DNA of 64,000 nt from Hanleya hanleyi (lineage: Eukaryota > Mollusca > Polyplacophora > Lepidopleurida > Hanleyidae), in NCBI GenBank assembly GCA_036873755.1, contig JAVTVY010051596.1, positions 209,746 to 273,745 on the forward strand. The letters are read 5' to 3'. This document shows, piece after piece, positions 1 to 10,827 of this stretch. A program made the position numbers and the translations under genes. Positions within the stretch are counted from its first letter, which is position 1; each line of letters opens with the position of its first letter. The notes under the pieces were generated by a model. That model made no database searches. It had not been told where the DNA came from and was given only the letters and a program-made list of their open reading frames with translations.

Positions 1-1
1 C

Positions 2-673
2 TCCAGTTTACTCGTACCAAATTTACAAGAGCGTGTTACCACGACAACGGATACACCTCCAACCACGGACCCCCGATGGCAGCATCCCTTCACTTCCGTC
101 ATCGCAGGACCGACAGGCTCCGGCAAAACGCACTTCGTCAGGAAGCTCCTTCAACACGCCGATAGCATGATCACCCGTCCCATTGCCCGAGTCGTGTGCT
201 GTTACGGAGAATGGCAGGAAGCGTATGCAACAATGCCCCACATCACGTTCGCGGAAGGCCTACCCAACCTGGCCGATTTGGAGCCCGACACCTTGGTGGT
301 TCTGGATGATCTCATGGCGGAGACGGACAGTCGGGTCACCCAACTCTTTACCAAAGGCAGCCACCATCGACGGCTCAGCATCATCTACATTGTGCAGAAT
401 CTGTTCGGTAAAAACAAAGAACATCGGAACATCAGCTTAAATGTCCACTACCTGGTGGTCTTCAAAAATCCGAGAGATACCACTCAACTGCTGCACCTGG
501 CGAGACAGATGTATCCCGGCCGCACACCGTTTGCGTTGGAAGCCTTTAAAGATGCCACAACCCCTCAGCACGAGTATATGCTCTTCGACCTCAAGCAAGC
601 CACCCGCGAGCACCTTCGACTACGGACCGGCATCTTTCCCGGAGAGGCCCACCAAGTGTACATGCAAAAATAA
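2..673 (+). pseudogene. Polinton packaging ATPase (FtsK/HerA type), 5' incomplete
   Basis: This would be the virion genome-packaging ATPase. A Walker A motif, GPTGSGKT, is read at about 107-130. A Walker B strand, LVVLDDL, follows near 294-314, and IYIVQNLF near 385-408 would carry the sensor residue. The frame is open from the window start to a TAA at 671-673. Comparison with copy B shows an indel and frame change near positions 50-75, where the N-terminal Ser/Thr-rich membrane part joins the ATPase. The first in-frame ATG (167) lies downstream of Walker A, so it cannot be the true start. Compared with copy B, this copy keeps about 12 extra residues just after Walker B, so copy B carries a deletion there. 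A conserved hairpin follows directly. Confidence 0.8.
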
Positions 674-677
674 TGTA

Positions 678-740
678 AACACACCCACAGTGGCGCCCCC
701 AGCTGGGATGTGTGTGTTTCGATGATGGGGATAATGAAAA
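678..740 (+). terminator. Conserved 3' hairpin plus GGGGATAAT box (copy A)
   Basis: Immediately after the ATPase stop, CACACCC (680-686) can pair with GGGATGTG (705-712, one bulged base) around a C-rich loop. GGGGATAATGAAAA follows at 726-739. The same arrangement occurs at 23153-23218 and, with a different stem sequence, at 28700-28754. I infer a transcript 3'-end or stability signal. The terminator label is functional inference. Confidence 0.5.
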
Positions 741-828
741 GAATGAATACCACAGCAGGGTTGACTTTGTCTCTGTTCTCTGAGGTGGATAAAAAAAGCA
801 GAGTTGTGCGTTCTAGCATTAGTTGTAC

Positions 829-1173
829 ATGATGTCTGCGCGAGTACGGAAGCACGCTCCCACGCTCCGTGTATTGAAGACGGCCCCACCCGAGTTAGTC
901 CGAACCAGTGTACGCGGTGCGGACCCTGACCTTGTACGCTGTCTGTGCGAGATCGGGTAGAATCTGTTGAAAGGCAACGTACCACTGACTCCGGCTCAGA
1001 AGACCAAGTTGGCCAAGCATAAGACAGGTCTCCGAACCTTAGTCCAGAAGCGGGTCCCTCAAACACAAAAGAAAAAGGTGTTACAGAAAGGCGGCTTTCT
1101 CGGGGCCATCTTAGCACCGTTGGCCGCTTCCGTGCTGGGTCCAGTATTGGGTGGACTCTTCGGCCGACAATGA
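829..1173 (+). pseudogene. Small basic/hydrophobic Polinton virion-like protein (copy A)
   Basis: This is a 114-codon frame starting at tandem ATGs (829, 832). The N-terminal half is basic. Residues KKVLQKGGFLGA introduce a C-terminal hydrophobic Ala/Leu/Val/Gly segment ending GGLFGRQ. The layout recalls small adenovirus-type virion proteins (pX or pVI-like), but the function is inferred. The frame is interrupted by an in-frame TAG at 958-960. Copy B has a sense codon there and instead carries a TAG later in the gene. The last bases (ATGA at 1170-1173) overlap the ATG used by the next gene in copy B. Confidence 0.6.
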
Positions 1174-1177
1174 ACCA

Positions 1178-1552
1178 ATGAAAAATATGGTCCTCGTCGA
1201 ACCACGATTCCTTCAAAACCTTCAATCGCACTACCCTGTCCCACCTACGGTGAAGACCATAAACACCCTCGATGGAGATATGCAACAGATATTACAGAGA
1301 CCGGGGTTAAGCGACAGTGAGAAAGTACAACGGTACAATGAGACGCTTCAACGGTACATGACGTTCATGGACCAATACAAAACCCTCTCTACCCCACCAC
1401 CACCACCACCACCACACAACCGCCCAAGGCCTGGAACACCTATTAAAACCAACAGCAGCAGCAGGACAGCTCAGTCGCCATGTTTTACCTCACCCTACCC
1501 AGTAACAGTTCACTGGATGTGTTTCCTGACAACACCGTGGCCAAGTACGTGA
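1178..1552 (+). pseudogene. Pro-rich Polinton virion-like protein, C-terminally deleted
   Basis: This is the homologue of the 242-aa protein at 22714-21986. Residues from VLVEPRFLQN through LQRYMTFMDQYKTLS match copy B closely. A run of CCA codons (1393-1416) follows, then the frame joins sequence that corresponds to the region 3' of the copy B gene. About 150 C-terminal residues are missing, plausibly by recombination between CCACCA-rich tracts. A one-base difference also moves the coupled ATG out of frame, so the start here is the next ATG at 1178. The frame overlaps the start of the following capsid gene in another frame. Confidence 0.6.
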
Positions 1553-2180
1553 CCCAGTTACCGCAACCGTTGCATTTAACTGGACGATGGGAATGTGGCC
1601 TCGTGGATATCCAATACCCTTACTCGTGGTACAACGTGCGAGCCAATGAAGTGTGGTACGACGTGACCTACGAAGGCTAAGACACCCGACTCACCCTCCC
1701 CGAAGGCCAATACGATACCCCCAAGGAGTTCATGGGTGGGCTGTCAAAACTGTTGCATTATAAGGCTCTACGGGAGGTCACGAATACTTCAAAGCCCATC
1801 AAATCCTTTCCCTTCAAGAATCACGTGGACTTCGATTACAACGCACACAACGACAAGGCACAGCTTATCGTCACCGCCAACGCGAGTGTCATACTGAGTC
1901 CTATCCTACAGCAAATGCTGGGTTTCGATCTACAGACGTTCGCTGGTCCCACCGCCCACCAAGGCGAGATCCCGATGGATATGTAGTCGGGTATGTACGG
2001 ACTCTACGTCTACTCGGACGTGGTGGACAACCACATCGTGGGCGATATCAACACACCTCTGTTACGGGTGGTCCCCATTAAAAAGACGTATGGAGATCAA
2101 GTCACCCACAGTTTCACCCACATGCTCTACCTGCCCGGACGACAAACCGACATCAACAAGATCACGGTGGAGCCTGTTTA
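1480..2180 (+). pseudogene. Polinton minor capsid/penton-like protein remnant
   Basis: The start MFYLTLPSNSS and later YGLYVYSDVVDNHIVGD with APLLRVV-type residues are, from memory, hallmarks of a conserved Polinton capsid-associated protein of about 350-400 aa. The frame is stopped by TAA at 1678-1680 and TAG at 1984-1986. It remains recognisable to about 2175 (INKITVE), where it breaks and joins the end of a different capsid gene. The assignment to a penton-like single jelly roll is inference. Copy B retains only about the first 65 codons. Confidence 0.6.
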
Positions 2181-2446
2181 CAGCCACCGGTCAAATCAAC
2201 CAGGACGAAGGGAATTTCATCAGTCGGGAGGACTACGGGAACGGATACACGTTGTTCTGTTTCGATCTGACCCCCACCTTAGAGAACGACCATCAGCTAG
2301 CCCTGGCCAAGCAAGGGAATTTACGGTTGGAAATCCACTTTGCACGAGCCCTGGCGACCACCGTCAATGTGATCTGTTACGCCGAGTTTGACAACATCAT
2401 TCAAGTGGACAAGGCGCGCAACGTCCTGTGTGACTTCTCCACCTAA
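2181..2446 (+). pseudogene. C-terminal remnant of the Polinton major capsid protein
   Basis: In the +1 frame relative to the upstream remnant, the region reads YTLFCFDLTP, GNLRLEIHFA and VICYAEFDN, ending with a TAA at 2444-2446. These motifs match, from memory, the last ~90 residues of the double-jelly-roll capsid protein of invertebrate Polintons (often annotated F54H12.2-like). The preceding ~400-500 codons are absent, so a deletion removed most of the major capsid gene and fused its end to the minor capsid gene. Copy B shows the same loss with a different junction. Confidence 0.6.
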
Positions 2447-2447
2447 C

Positions 2448-2920
2448 ATGGATACAGACCAGATAACCACCGTGCTGGAGAATGACCCAGAGACACGTAT
2501 GGTCTTTCAAGTTGTGTTCGCCCGCGATGTGTTCCCATTAGACCGTATGTATCCTGCTGCTTACGTTCTCAACACGGACCCGATGGATCGGCCCGGTGAA
2601 CATTGGGTGGCTGTGTACTTGACAGAAAACAGGGCGAATACTTTGACCCGTACGGCCTGCCACCCCTTCATCCCGATTTAACTGACTTCATGGATCAAGG
2701 CACAGAGACGTGGTGTTGGAACAGTCAAACGTTGCAAAGCCTGACCAGTAGCGTGTGCGGACAATATTGCTTGTTTCACCTGTACCACCGATGCCGGGGA
2801 AGACCCTTATCTACCATCGTACAGATGTTTGACAAGTACCCCAAGGCCGAGGACCGCGATGTACTCGTATATGACTGGGCCGCCCATCATTTCAATGTAC
2901 AAGCCCCGTTCTGGGCTTGA
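2448..2920 (+). pseudogene. Adenain-like cysteine protease (PRO), frameshifted
   Basis: This is a maturation protease of the adenovirus C5 type. GEHWVAVY carries the catalytic His, a Glu/Asp-containing EYFDPYG follows, and SSVCGQYCLFHLYHRC carries the nucleophilic Cys. The start ATG at 2448 is one base after the stop of the capsid remnant. A one-base difference from copy B near 2628-2635 shifts the frame between the His and Cys parts, so the product is broken. The last codons (FNVQAPFWA) coincide with the first unit of the tandem repeat that follows. Confidence 0.8.
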
Positions 2921-3067
2921 ATTCTTTCAATGGACACACGCCCGCTGTTCTGGGCTTAAGTTTACAAGCCCCCTGTTCTGGGCTTCAGTTCTTTCAATGT
3001 ACAAGCCCCCTGTTCTGGGCTTCAGTTTTTTCAATGTACAAGCCCCTTGTTCTGGGCTTCAGTTTTC
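2888..3067 (+). repeat. Tandem hairpin repeat seeded in the protease C-terminus
   Basis: Four to five units of about 37-40 bp share TTTCAATGTACAAGCCCC and TGTTCTGGGCTT. AAGCCC and GGGCTT within each unit are complementary, so every unit can fold. The first unit is the last ten codons of the protease. Copy B has the same array, more degenerate, at 20970-21115. Confidence 0.75.
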
Positions 3068-3779
3068 ACGTGGTTGTTCTCACGTTGTTGTTGTTACTGA
3101 CTAAAAAACAAAATGAGATCTCAGCAAAAAACCCTGTCTTGTGTGTTTTATTCATAATGCATAAATGCCCAATGTGGAGATTCAGTCAAACTGAAATCAG
3201 TAGTGTAGGATGGGGCCAAAATGTAACCCATCAATGTTAGAATGCAAGAGCACTATAGTAGAATAGAGAGCCAATGAAATCAGCCCACAGACCAAGTACG
3301 TGTTTTGGACTAGGTTTGGAGCGGGCATTTCATTGAGGTGCGTGTAAAGGAAGACGGTGAGTGAAGACTCGTCCAACACGTATAGATTAAGTTTATTACT
3401 ATAAGTTCTATGTATTTTTAAATATGGAAAAACCCGGATGTAAGATGAGAACCCGGATGTAAAACCACAGTACCCAGATGGAAGACGGAAAAACCCACTG
3501 GAAAACCCAAGAAGAACCCGGATGTAGGCGCCGACGTGGGCGAAAGCATTCTAGTACCTGGATGGAGGCGTAGACGTGTACCTAGTACCCGTCCATTGGT
3601 TCTTTTATCGGTCGCTCATTGGCTCTTTTTTCTCGACCGCTGATTGGTCCAAATGGACCTACCCATCCTTCCCAGGTTCATTTACAATCCCATTTTTGGG
3701 GTTCAAGCTCTGACTATCGATGCTGCAACATTGTCTCCTCCGAACCGTGCCGAAAGGGAGACCTTTTGACTTGGATGTG
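3068..3779. other. Non-coding Polinton A interior, CCCGGATG-rich
   Basis: No gene seen. Short repeats of CCCGGATG or ACCTGGATG occur between 3430 and 3570, with partners around 20650-20720 in copy B and 27000-27240. The stretch lies between the protease gene and the terminal repeat and may carry promoters for leftward transcripts. Confidence 0.5.
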
Positions 3780-4254
3780 ACCTTTTGATCCGACATTCAT
3801 CCGCGCACTGCGGGTGATGACGCGCGCGCGCTATGGCATCAGATCACAACCGCGCGCGCGCGCTGGCGGGCCGGGCCGGGGCCGGGGCCGGGGCCGGGGC
3901 CGGGGCCGGGGCCGAGAAAGTTGGAGGTAGTATTTGAGCATTCTGAAAAACCGGAAGTGACGTCACCCACACTTGCGCAGACCCACCAAACCACGTCCGA
4001 AGGTGAACGCCATTGTGGGGAAAAACCTCAGTACATGACAGACAGACAAGTCTAGACATGTCCAAAGGTCACGCCCCATTCACCCAAAACGGAAGTGACG
4101 TCACAACCGACGTGACCTGCGCAGCAGAATGGAAACGATACCCTAGTCTAACTCCCTCACCTAGGCTTCACATGGATACCTCACTCGATCCCATCGGCCC
4201 ACTAGTGGCCCACCTAGACCCCAACACGTCTATTTCCATATCCCTTCGTCCACT

Positions 4255-5767
4255 GCGCATGCGCAGAGTGACCCTATTTCAACCCCGCACTCACCCCATC
4301 AGATGCTCCATTACATAGGCTTCACATGGATACCTCACATGACCCATTCGAACCGTGAGTAGCCCATCTCTAACCCAAACACACCCACACACACACCCAA
4401 AAATGCTTGCTTTCTATACTACGGCCAAGCTGCGCATGCGCAGAATATTGACAACGTACGAACCATTAGTGTATTCAAGTGCTCCTGCATGAGAGCTTCA
4501 AAATAAGACCTCACTCGACCCCATCAGACCATTAGTGGCCCACCTAGACTCCAAAACGTCCACCCCGTATGGACCTATACACCCATAGCCATGCAGTATA
4601 GGCCTATGGGCCTACACAGGCCTCGGTGACTTTTTAAAAAAAATTCACCGTTTCGCTCCGGTACACTTCCTATCATGTTTGTCTTGACGAGACGCGAAAA
4701 ACGAATCCAAACAACCATACCGCAAATGTATAGAAGTAGGTTTCCCAGGGGGACAAACATTGGTCCTATACCCCCAGTATGGGACTATATGGGCTGTATG
4801 GTACTTTTTCAAAAATTTCACCGATTCGCTCCGGAACACATCCTATCATGTTTGTCTTGACGAGACTAAGAAAACGGAGACCCCACAACCTATACCCCAA
4901 ATGTCTAGAAGCAGATTTCCTAGTGGGACAAACATTGGTCCCAGGATGATCCTATACCCCCCATACCCCATATAGGCATTTTCCCGTAATTTAGAATAAA
5001 GTCCGTGTTCCGTATTTTTTCAGGAAATTTTTTTTACATACTCACCCTGGAACTAAGGGGAGATAACTCTATTGATAGGCAAGCCCCGTTAAGCCCGGCG
5101 ACCTATATACCCCCCATACCCCATATAGGCATTTTCCAGGATTTTTCGATAAAGTCCGCGTTCCGTTTTTTATCAGAAATTTTTTTACATGCAACCCCCC
5201 ATGGCTGGATAGCCCTTCACATAGGCTTCACGTGGATACCTCACTCGACCCCATTGGACCATTAGGGGCTCCCCTAGATCCCAAAACGTCTATTTTCATA
5301 CCCTTTGGCCACCGCACATGCGCAGAATGGTGACAACGCCCGAGCCACTAGTCCCTTCATGAATGCTTCACATGGATACCTCATATGACCCCATCGGCCC
5401 ATTAGTGCCTCCCCTAGATCCCAAAACGTCTGTTTCCATACCCTTTGGCCACCGCGCATGCGCAGAATGGTGACAACGCTCGAGCCACTAGTCCAGTCAG
5501 ATGCCCCCTCACCTAGGCTTCACATGGATACCTCATACAACTCCATCGGCCCATTAGGAACCCCGCTCGATCCCAAAACGTCTATGTCCATACCCTTTGG
5601 CCACCGCGCATGCGCAGAATGCCGATATTTCAACCCCACACCCAGCCCATCAGATGGCCCCTCACATAGGCTTCACTTTGATACCTCACTCGACCCCATT
5701 GGACCATTAGTGCCTCCCCTAGCTCCAAAACGTCTATTTCCATACCCTTTGGCCACCGCGCATGCGC
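4255..5767. promoter_or_regulatory. Periodic NRF1-like palindromes with CRE sites, TIR A
   Basis: GCGCATGCGC occurs at 4255, 4432, 5454, 5606 and 5758, with a one-base variant at 5314. The last spacings are 140, 152 and 152 bp. The palindrome matches the known NRF1 consensus. TGACGTCA (CRE/ATF) and CCGGAAGTGACGTCA (ETS plus CRE) occur at about 3951 and 4089. Sites are seen in sequence; binding is inferred. Confidence 0.6.
4560..5210. repeat. Tandem duplication inside TIR A
   Basis: Two copies of a segment of roughly 175 bp share TTCACCG.TTCGCTCCGG, ATCATGTTTGTCTTGACGAG and GGGACAAACATTGGTCC (about 4640-4790 and 4820-4960). A second pair shares CCATACCCCATATAGGCATT and AAAGTCCG.GTTCCG (about 4960-5040 and 5110-5190). 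This block is absent from copy B. Confidence 0.65.
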
Positions 5768-6169
5768 AGAATCCCGATATTTCAACCCCTTACCCAGCTC
5801 ATCAGATGCCCCTTCACGAATGCTTCACTTTGATACCTCACTCGACCCAATCGGTCCACTAGGGACCCACCTCGGTCACAAAACGTTTATTTAGGTATTC
5901 CCCGTATACATTAACATTGGAAGTCAACCCAGGGGACTACTTTCTGTCCGCGGAAGCTTTCTCCCGCGACCGCATCACCACCGCATCACCGCGGAGGAAT
6001 ACATCCCCTTTTCCACAAAATTCAAAATGGCGGCCAAACTCTGGCAGATCGAGTTGTCTCCCTTGCGTCCAGCGTGTACAGATGGCGCTACTAGTTCCTC
6101 CTCAAAGCCTCCCCGTGACGTCACTACATCCGGGCGAAAGTTGGCTCGAAAAGGGTAGACCCTACTACT

Positions 6170-6175
6170 CACCTC
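6170..6175. repeat. Predicted right target-site duplication of Polinton A (CACCTC)
   Basis: These are the six bases directly after the CTACTACT terminus. Copy B and the 42-kb foldback are flanked by 6-bp duplications at the same position, so the other CACCTC should lie left of copy A outside the window. Confidence 0.5.
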
Positions 6176-7161
6176 CAGTAATATTGTACACTGTAAAGCT
6201 TTTCTTTGAACCCCAAACTTTAGGATGGTGAGCAGAGTTTCGTACAAAAAAAAACGAGAGACAATTCCAATGCTGTAGAGGTCACAGAGTAGAATTCCTC
6301 TAAGAACTTAATTAAATGCCATTTTTTTAGATTGTATAGATAGAAATTCAGCTTAAAGGTTGACAAGAAATAAGAATAAATGTATTTAGAAAAAAAATAT
6401 CAAATTTAGTGGAGAATTCGTGGTGGGGTTATGCACATGGGAAAGAGGTTATTATTTTGGCGCCATACCTGTGACGGACAGACGAAAGGTTAGATATAAA
6501 TCGAGATGGAGATAGTTGTACGATTTCCACGTGTTTGAAAGCTAGTGGATTCACTTGACAAAGTCGTAGTGAAGATAATCATCTCATTTGCGTAGTGGAT
6601 ACGTCAGCCGTCAGGAGAAGTTGGTATATTTTGTCCATCCCAAAAATTCATGGTCACATCACCTCACTTACAACCCATTACTCATAATTTCCCATCTCTC
6701 AATTAGTAGGCCTACCTGTGTTGTCAAGCTGTGTTGAACACTTCCCGTGGCGGCCTGACTGGACATCCGCCCCCGAAATATGGAGCTTATGGTGTTGAAA
6801 AAGCTGGACTTTCCGGATCCCACCGGAATCAACAGAATCTGAACATATCTCATGCTCGAACTTCTGAAGGGGCTGTAAGATTCAACCTCATCCTTCAGCG
6901 TTTTGAAGAGCTGTGTAGCAGATGAAGAGGGCATTACACAACCGCGCAAGACAATTGCCTCATTTTTTTTAATTTCTGATGATGATTCTAGCGGCGTACA
7001 GTGGAGATTGAAGGAACTAGGTACCATCATATGTGATGTGTTACCGGAAATGACGTCATTTATGCCTGTCCTAATAATTTTCTCCATAATGCCCCATTTA
7101 CTTCTTACAGTAAAATGCTTGCAAGACGTTTGTCTTGCCTTACATACATGTATCTCACTAA
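6176..7161. other. No gene recognised
   Basis: The sequence is AT-rich. ORFs on both strands at 6668-7166 overlap one another and show no family motif. No clear repeat boundary was found. Confidence 0.4.
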
Positions 7162-7390
7162 GATAATTAGATTGAAATTCAATCTATCGGACTGAAATTA
7201 GCGACCAATCTTTTATCGGATTGAAAATATTCAATCTAATAGATTGAAAACGATAAAATGAATCTGTTGTAGACAGAAAATTTTATCTAATAGATTGAAA
7301 TTTTCAATCTAATAGATGGAATATTCAATCGAATAAATTGGTCACTAAATCCAATCTGATAGATTAAATTTTCAATCTAATTATTTTAGA
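7162..7390. mobile_element. Palindromic-word MITE (AATCTAATAGATTGAAA)
   Basis: ATAATTAGATTGAAA at the left and TTTCAATCTAATTAT at the right form inverted ends, and both ends also carry a GACCAAT/ATTGGTC block about 45 bp in. The interior repeats AATCTAATAGATTGAA in both orientations several times. No coding capacity. I could not fix a target duplication. Confidence 0.6.
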
Positions 7391-7455
7391 GAGTAGATGT
7401 ATACCAAAATATAGACATTTAGTTCATTTCCCTATAAAATATATAGTATTATTTT

Positions 7456-10400
7456 TAGTGAGGTGGCTTAGCCAAAAGATCGTGACACGCTGCTCCAAAG
7501 CACCAAATTCAAGTACATTCATCACTTGAGGCATACAGAACAATTTCAGAAGGGGTGGCCTTTGCTCTGGGCCATGTGAAGCCCTCTGGCCCCCAACAGG
7601 GCATCTAAGAAGCAATATTATCATTGTAGAAATATATAATTAGCTTCCTAATAGATTTTCGTTATCCTTGAGGCTAGGAAGATGAAAATTGTCACACTAT
7701 ATCTTTGGATCCAGCGCTACTAGATAATGTAAGAAAATCGAAGATGACCTCTATGATGATGTCACCGTGACGTCATATTATAAAAAATAAGCCATTTTAT
7801 GGACGATTTTTCAGATCGATTTTTCAAATTGTTCATATATGCAATTTTCTTCGATTAAACTGCCTTGTAAATTAGTAAATAATCATCTGCTGTGATATAA
7901 AATGTTATTGGGCACTTTTACATGGAAACCGCACTGCGGTGGTCTAATGGTTAGAGCGTCGGCCTCGTAAGCGGTAGGTACTGGGTTCGATCCCAGGCCG
8001 GGTCATACCTAAGACTTGAAAAATGGAACTTGTTGCTCCCTCGCTTACGCTCAGCATTAAGAGGATAGAACAAGGACTGGTTCGCTCGGTGTCAGTATAA
8101 TGTGACTGAGTGGGGTGTCATGTCTGCCTACGGCATGATATTTCAGTGGGACAGCACTATAAAATGGCAGCATTAGATCTGCTCTGTTACAAGTAGGTAC
8201 CCCTGCCCCTGCCCCTCCCCTCCCTTCCCTTCCCCGTCGTGATATAGCTGAAAAAATGTTGAAAGCGACGTTAAACCCTATTCACTCACTCACTCACTTT
8301 TACATGGAAAATACACCAACTTTGAACATGTTGAAGAAAACGACAAAAACACAACTTTCCAGCTACACCACTATGTCGTCCATTCTGAATTTACCCATGA
8401 TGCTCTAAGCCGAGACATACGTCAAGCACCAGAGAAATTTTATTGGGAAGGGCGGGGAGGGAGGAGGGGGTGGAGCTGAATCCACCAATAACAATTGATT
8501 GCGAGAAACTCCCTATTCAATATCATTTTTCTAATGGTGTACATATAGAACCGGCATATAATTGGAGTTGTTCACGAGTGGTGATACATGCACATGTAAA
8601 TGTAATGTTCTTGGCACCTAGTGAGAATTAAATGTAATTTTAGACCCAACTCTCAATCTGCCTCTGAACCTGAAACCATTCAGGCACTCTCAATCACGTT
8701 GATAGCAATGGATAGAAACACACGCGTTATTTTAATGTTAATTTCACGTTCCTGTCCCTTAATGGGCGTGAAATGTCCTTTCCGGTCATTTGCCTGTGTC
8801 TATTCACTTTTTCAGAGCCTTATAGCTATCCTGAGAATGTTTCACAACCTTTGGACCTAAAAAAGGTTGCGGGCCCCTATTTTCACCCATAGTAATCCAA
8901 CAGCTATTCTGACAAACATTCGACCAAAGCTGTCGTCACTCAATGGCAATTTTTCGACTTCAGCGCTATAACATGTAAATTGAATGTTGCATATTCCCGG
9001 TGCCCACTGGGCGTTACATGCCCTTTAGATTTCTTCTTGGTTTTACAGTCTCTTCTCTGACCTTATTATAGCTCTGTTAGCTATCCTGACGTAATTTCAC
9101 CGCCTTCCAGAAAAAAAATCCCAGCCTCCAACAGGGGTGAGATGCCGTTTTGGGGATTTTTCTTTTTATGTTCACCCTCACTGACTCCAACACTTCAGAT
9201 GAAGTTTCGTACCATTCCGTCCAAAACTGTGGCTATGTAACGCATTCACAAAGAATCAAACAGACGTGTATAAATAAACACTTGTTAATTCAGTTTTTTA
9301 TCAGATGAATGGGAAAGAAAATTTATAGAGTATTTGTCGTAAAATGTATATTTGGAGAAATGGGGCTAGGCTCATCGCCCAAGTAAAGTAGGCCCATCGC
9401 TCTCATATTGCCATATACTCTCTCCCTATGCAAATTTTGAGTCTGCATACATAGCATAATTACTGCATTACATAAATATATTTCGAAATACAAAACATGG
9501 AAACGATGTCAAGATTTACACATTTCTGTGGATCGGTGAGACCTTTCCATTTTTCATGCTTTCATTTTTATATGGAAAGGTAGAATACGGGAGCAGTCTT
9601 GAGCATTTCCATCTTCTTTTCCATTTCACGAGATGGAAAGCGGAATTGTCAAGTTTTACTTGGATAAGGGGCGATTGTTTCTTTTCACATAGGCGATTAT
9701 CTAAACCTATTATTCAATTGGTATAGGTGGTTTCAGCCTCCCCGTCCCAGAGAACTTTCTCCTGGTGCTCCGAAATAAGAAACATTGAGAGCAGTAACTT
9801 AGTGTAGTTATAGCTTATGATATTTGGGTTGTTTTAAGGCTGTTGCATAATACTCGGAGCAGAGCATCATGACTAAATTCAAAATGGATGACGTCAGGGT
9901 GTAACTGAAAAGTTCTGTTCTGTCGTCTACCTTCAAACTTAATATGTTTTTCTTCGTAAGTGTTCAAAAGTTTTTTTTTTCCAAATAAGATCATTATTTG
10001 CTAATTTACCAGGCAGTTTCAGTGAAGAAAATTGCACAAATAAAAAAATGGAAAAATCGGTCAGAAAAATCGTTCACAAAAAGTCTTGTTTGGAAAATGA
10101 TATCACTGTGATGTCATCATGGCCGCCATCTAGGATTTTGTGACATGTTCTGGTAGCGCTTGCACCAGTGATACAGTGTGGCAAGTTTCAGCTTCGCAAC
10201 CTGAAGGATCAACCTCCTCACAGCGCATGCTCCATTTGGCAGGCTCCATTACCATCCCTGCCACCAATAGCGGAAGTTGACCATTACGACGTTGCTATGA
10301 CGTATAGGAGAAACCAACCAACACACGGTTCAGTTTGAATCCGGCCGAACAACTTCTTAAGTGTTGCACATAAGCGAACTACTTTTCATATGATCTGTCC

Positions 10401-10827
10401 AGATAAACAGGGAAAATTATCTCCAGATAATTCTTTTTAACGCTAGGTCAACAGAGGTACTATGCAAAGTAATCGAAATATTCAGTAAACATCTATTTTA
10501 CTATATATGATGTCACTTCCGGCGATGTGCGCGAAGGCCCCGAATCCGGTCCAAAAATCTGACTGGTGGCTGGGGTATTATTAGACCCCCAGCGAGGTGG
10601 TTGCTGAAGGATAAGGAAATTAACGAAGCTGTTGGGAGACTAACTATTCTTTGAATAACAATATTGTCCCATTGATGACCTTTTGGGGGCCAGAGGGCAT
10701 CACAGATCCCAGAACAAACGGTACCCCTTCTGATACTGTTTCAGATGCCTCAAGTGATGTGTGTGCCAAGTTTTGGACCAGCGTGTCACGATCTTCCCAA
10801 AATATGGCCCTAAGCCATCGCACTATT
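7456..10827. mobile_element. Large inverted-repeat element with ~450 bp arms
   Basis: The left arm starts TAGTGAGGTGGCTTAG (about 7456) and contains GATCGTGACACGCTG, CACTTGAGGCAT and CCCTCTGGCCCCCAA. The right arm (about 9950-10827) carries the reverse complements in order, ending CTAAGCCATCGCACTA. The left arm is interrupted by a SINE at 7929-8295. The interior (8311-9950) holds no recognised gene, though short duplicated stretches such as GGGCGTGAAATG / GGGCGTTACATG occur. Related arm sequence also lies inside the 31.6-kb MITE. The superfamily is unknown because no clear target duplication was found. Confidence 0.65.
7929..8295 (+). mobile_element. tRNA-derived SINE with Meta-like tail
   Basis: The head looks like a tRNA gene with box A-like GGTCTAATGGTTAGAGCG and box B GGTTCGATCCC (about 7937-8005). 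The body includes a poly-CCCCT tract, and the tail GATATAGCTGAAAAAATGTT leads to a (CACT)n end. A perfect 15-bp duplication, ACTTTTACATGGAAA, flanks it at 7914-7928 and 8296-8310, showing LINE-machinery insertion. The tail type is, from memory, common in mollusc SINEs. Confidence 0.85.

Larger units (their letters stand above)
1..6169 (+). mobile_element. Polinton/Maverick copy A, right-hand part
   Basis: The order packaging ATPase, small basic protein, Pro-rich protein, capsid remnant, adenain-like protease and long GC-rich terminal repeat matches copy B at 19412-29906, read in the opposite direction. The right terminus reads CCCTACTACT and ends at 6169, which is the complement of the AGTAGTAGGG start of copy B. 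The left part, with integrase and TIR, lies outside the window. All capsid-module genes carry stops, frameshifts or deletions, so this copy is dead as a coding unit. The Polinton identity rests on the combination of ATPase and protease motifs. Confidence 0.88.
3780..6169. repeat. Right terminal inverted repeat of Polinton A, expanded
   Basis: It begins with CGCG-rich sequence and a (CCGGGG)n tract (about 3840-3913) and ends CCCTACTACT at 6169. Much of it is a tandem array of about 150 bp whose unit contains GATACCTCACTCGACC, CCAAAACGTCTATTTCCATA and GCGCATGCGCAGAATG. The same unit builds both TIRs of copy B. At about 2.4 kb it is more than twice the length of the copy B TIRs, owing to extra units and an inserted duplication at 4560-5210. 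Confidence 0.8.

Noticed and set aside
7929..8005. tRNA gene
   Set aside because: Boxes A and B are present but the sequence continues into a SINE body and (CACT)n tail bounded by a 15-bp duplication; the acceptor stem does not pair.
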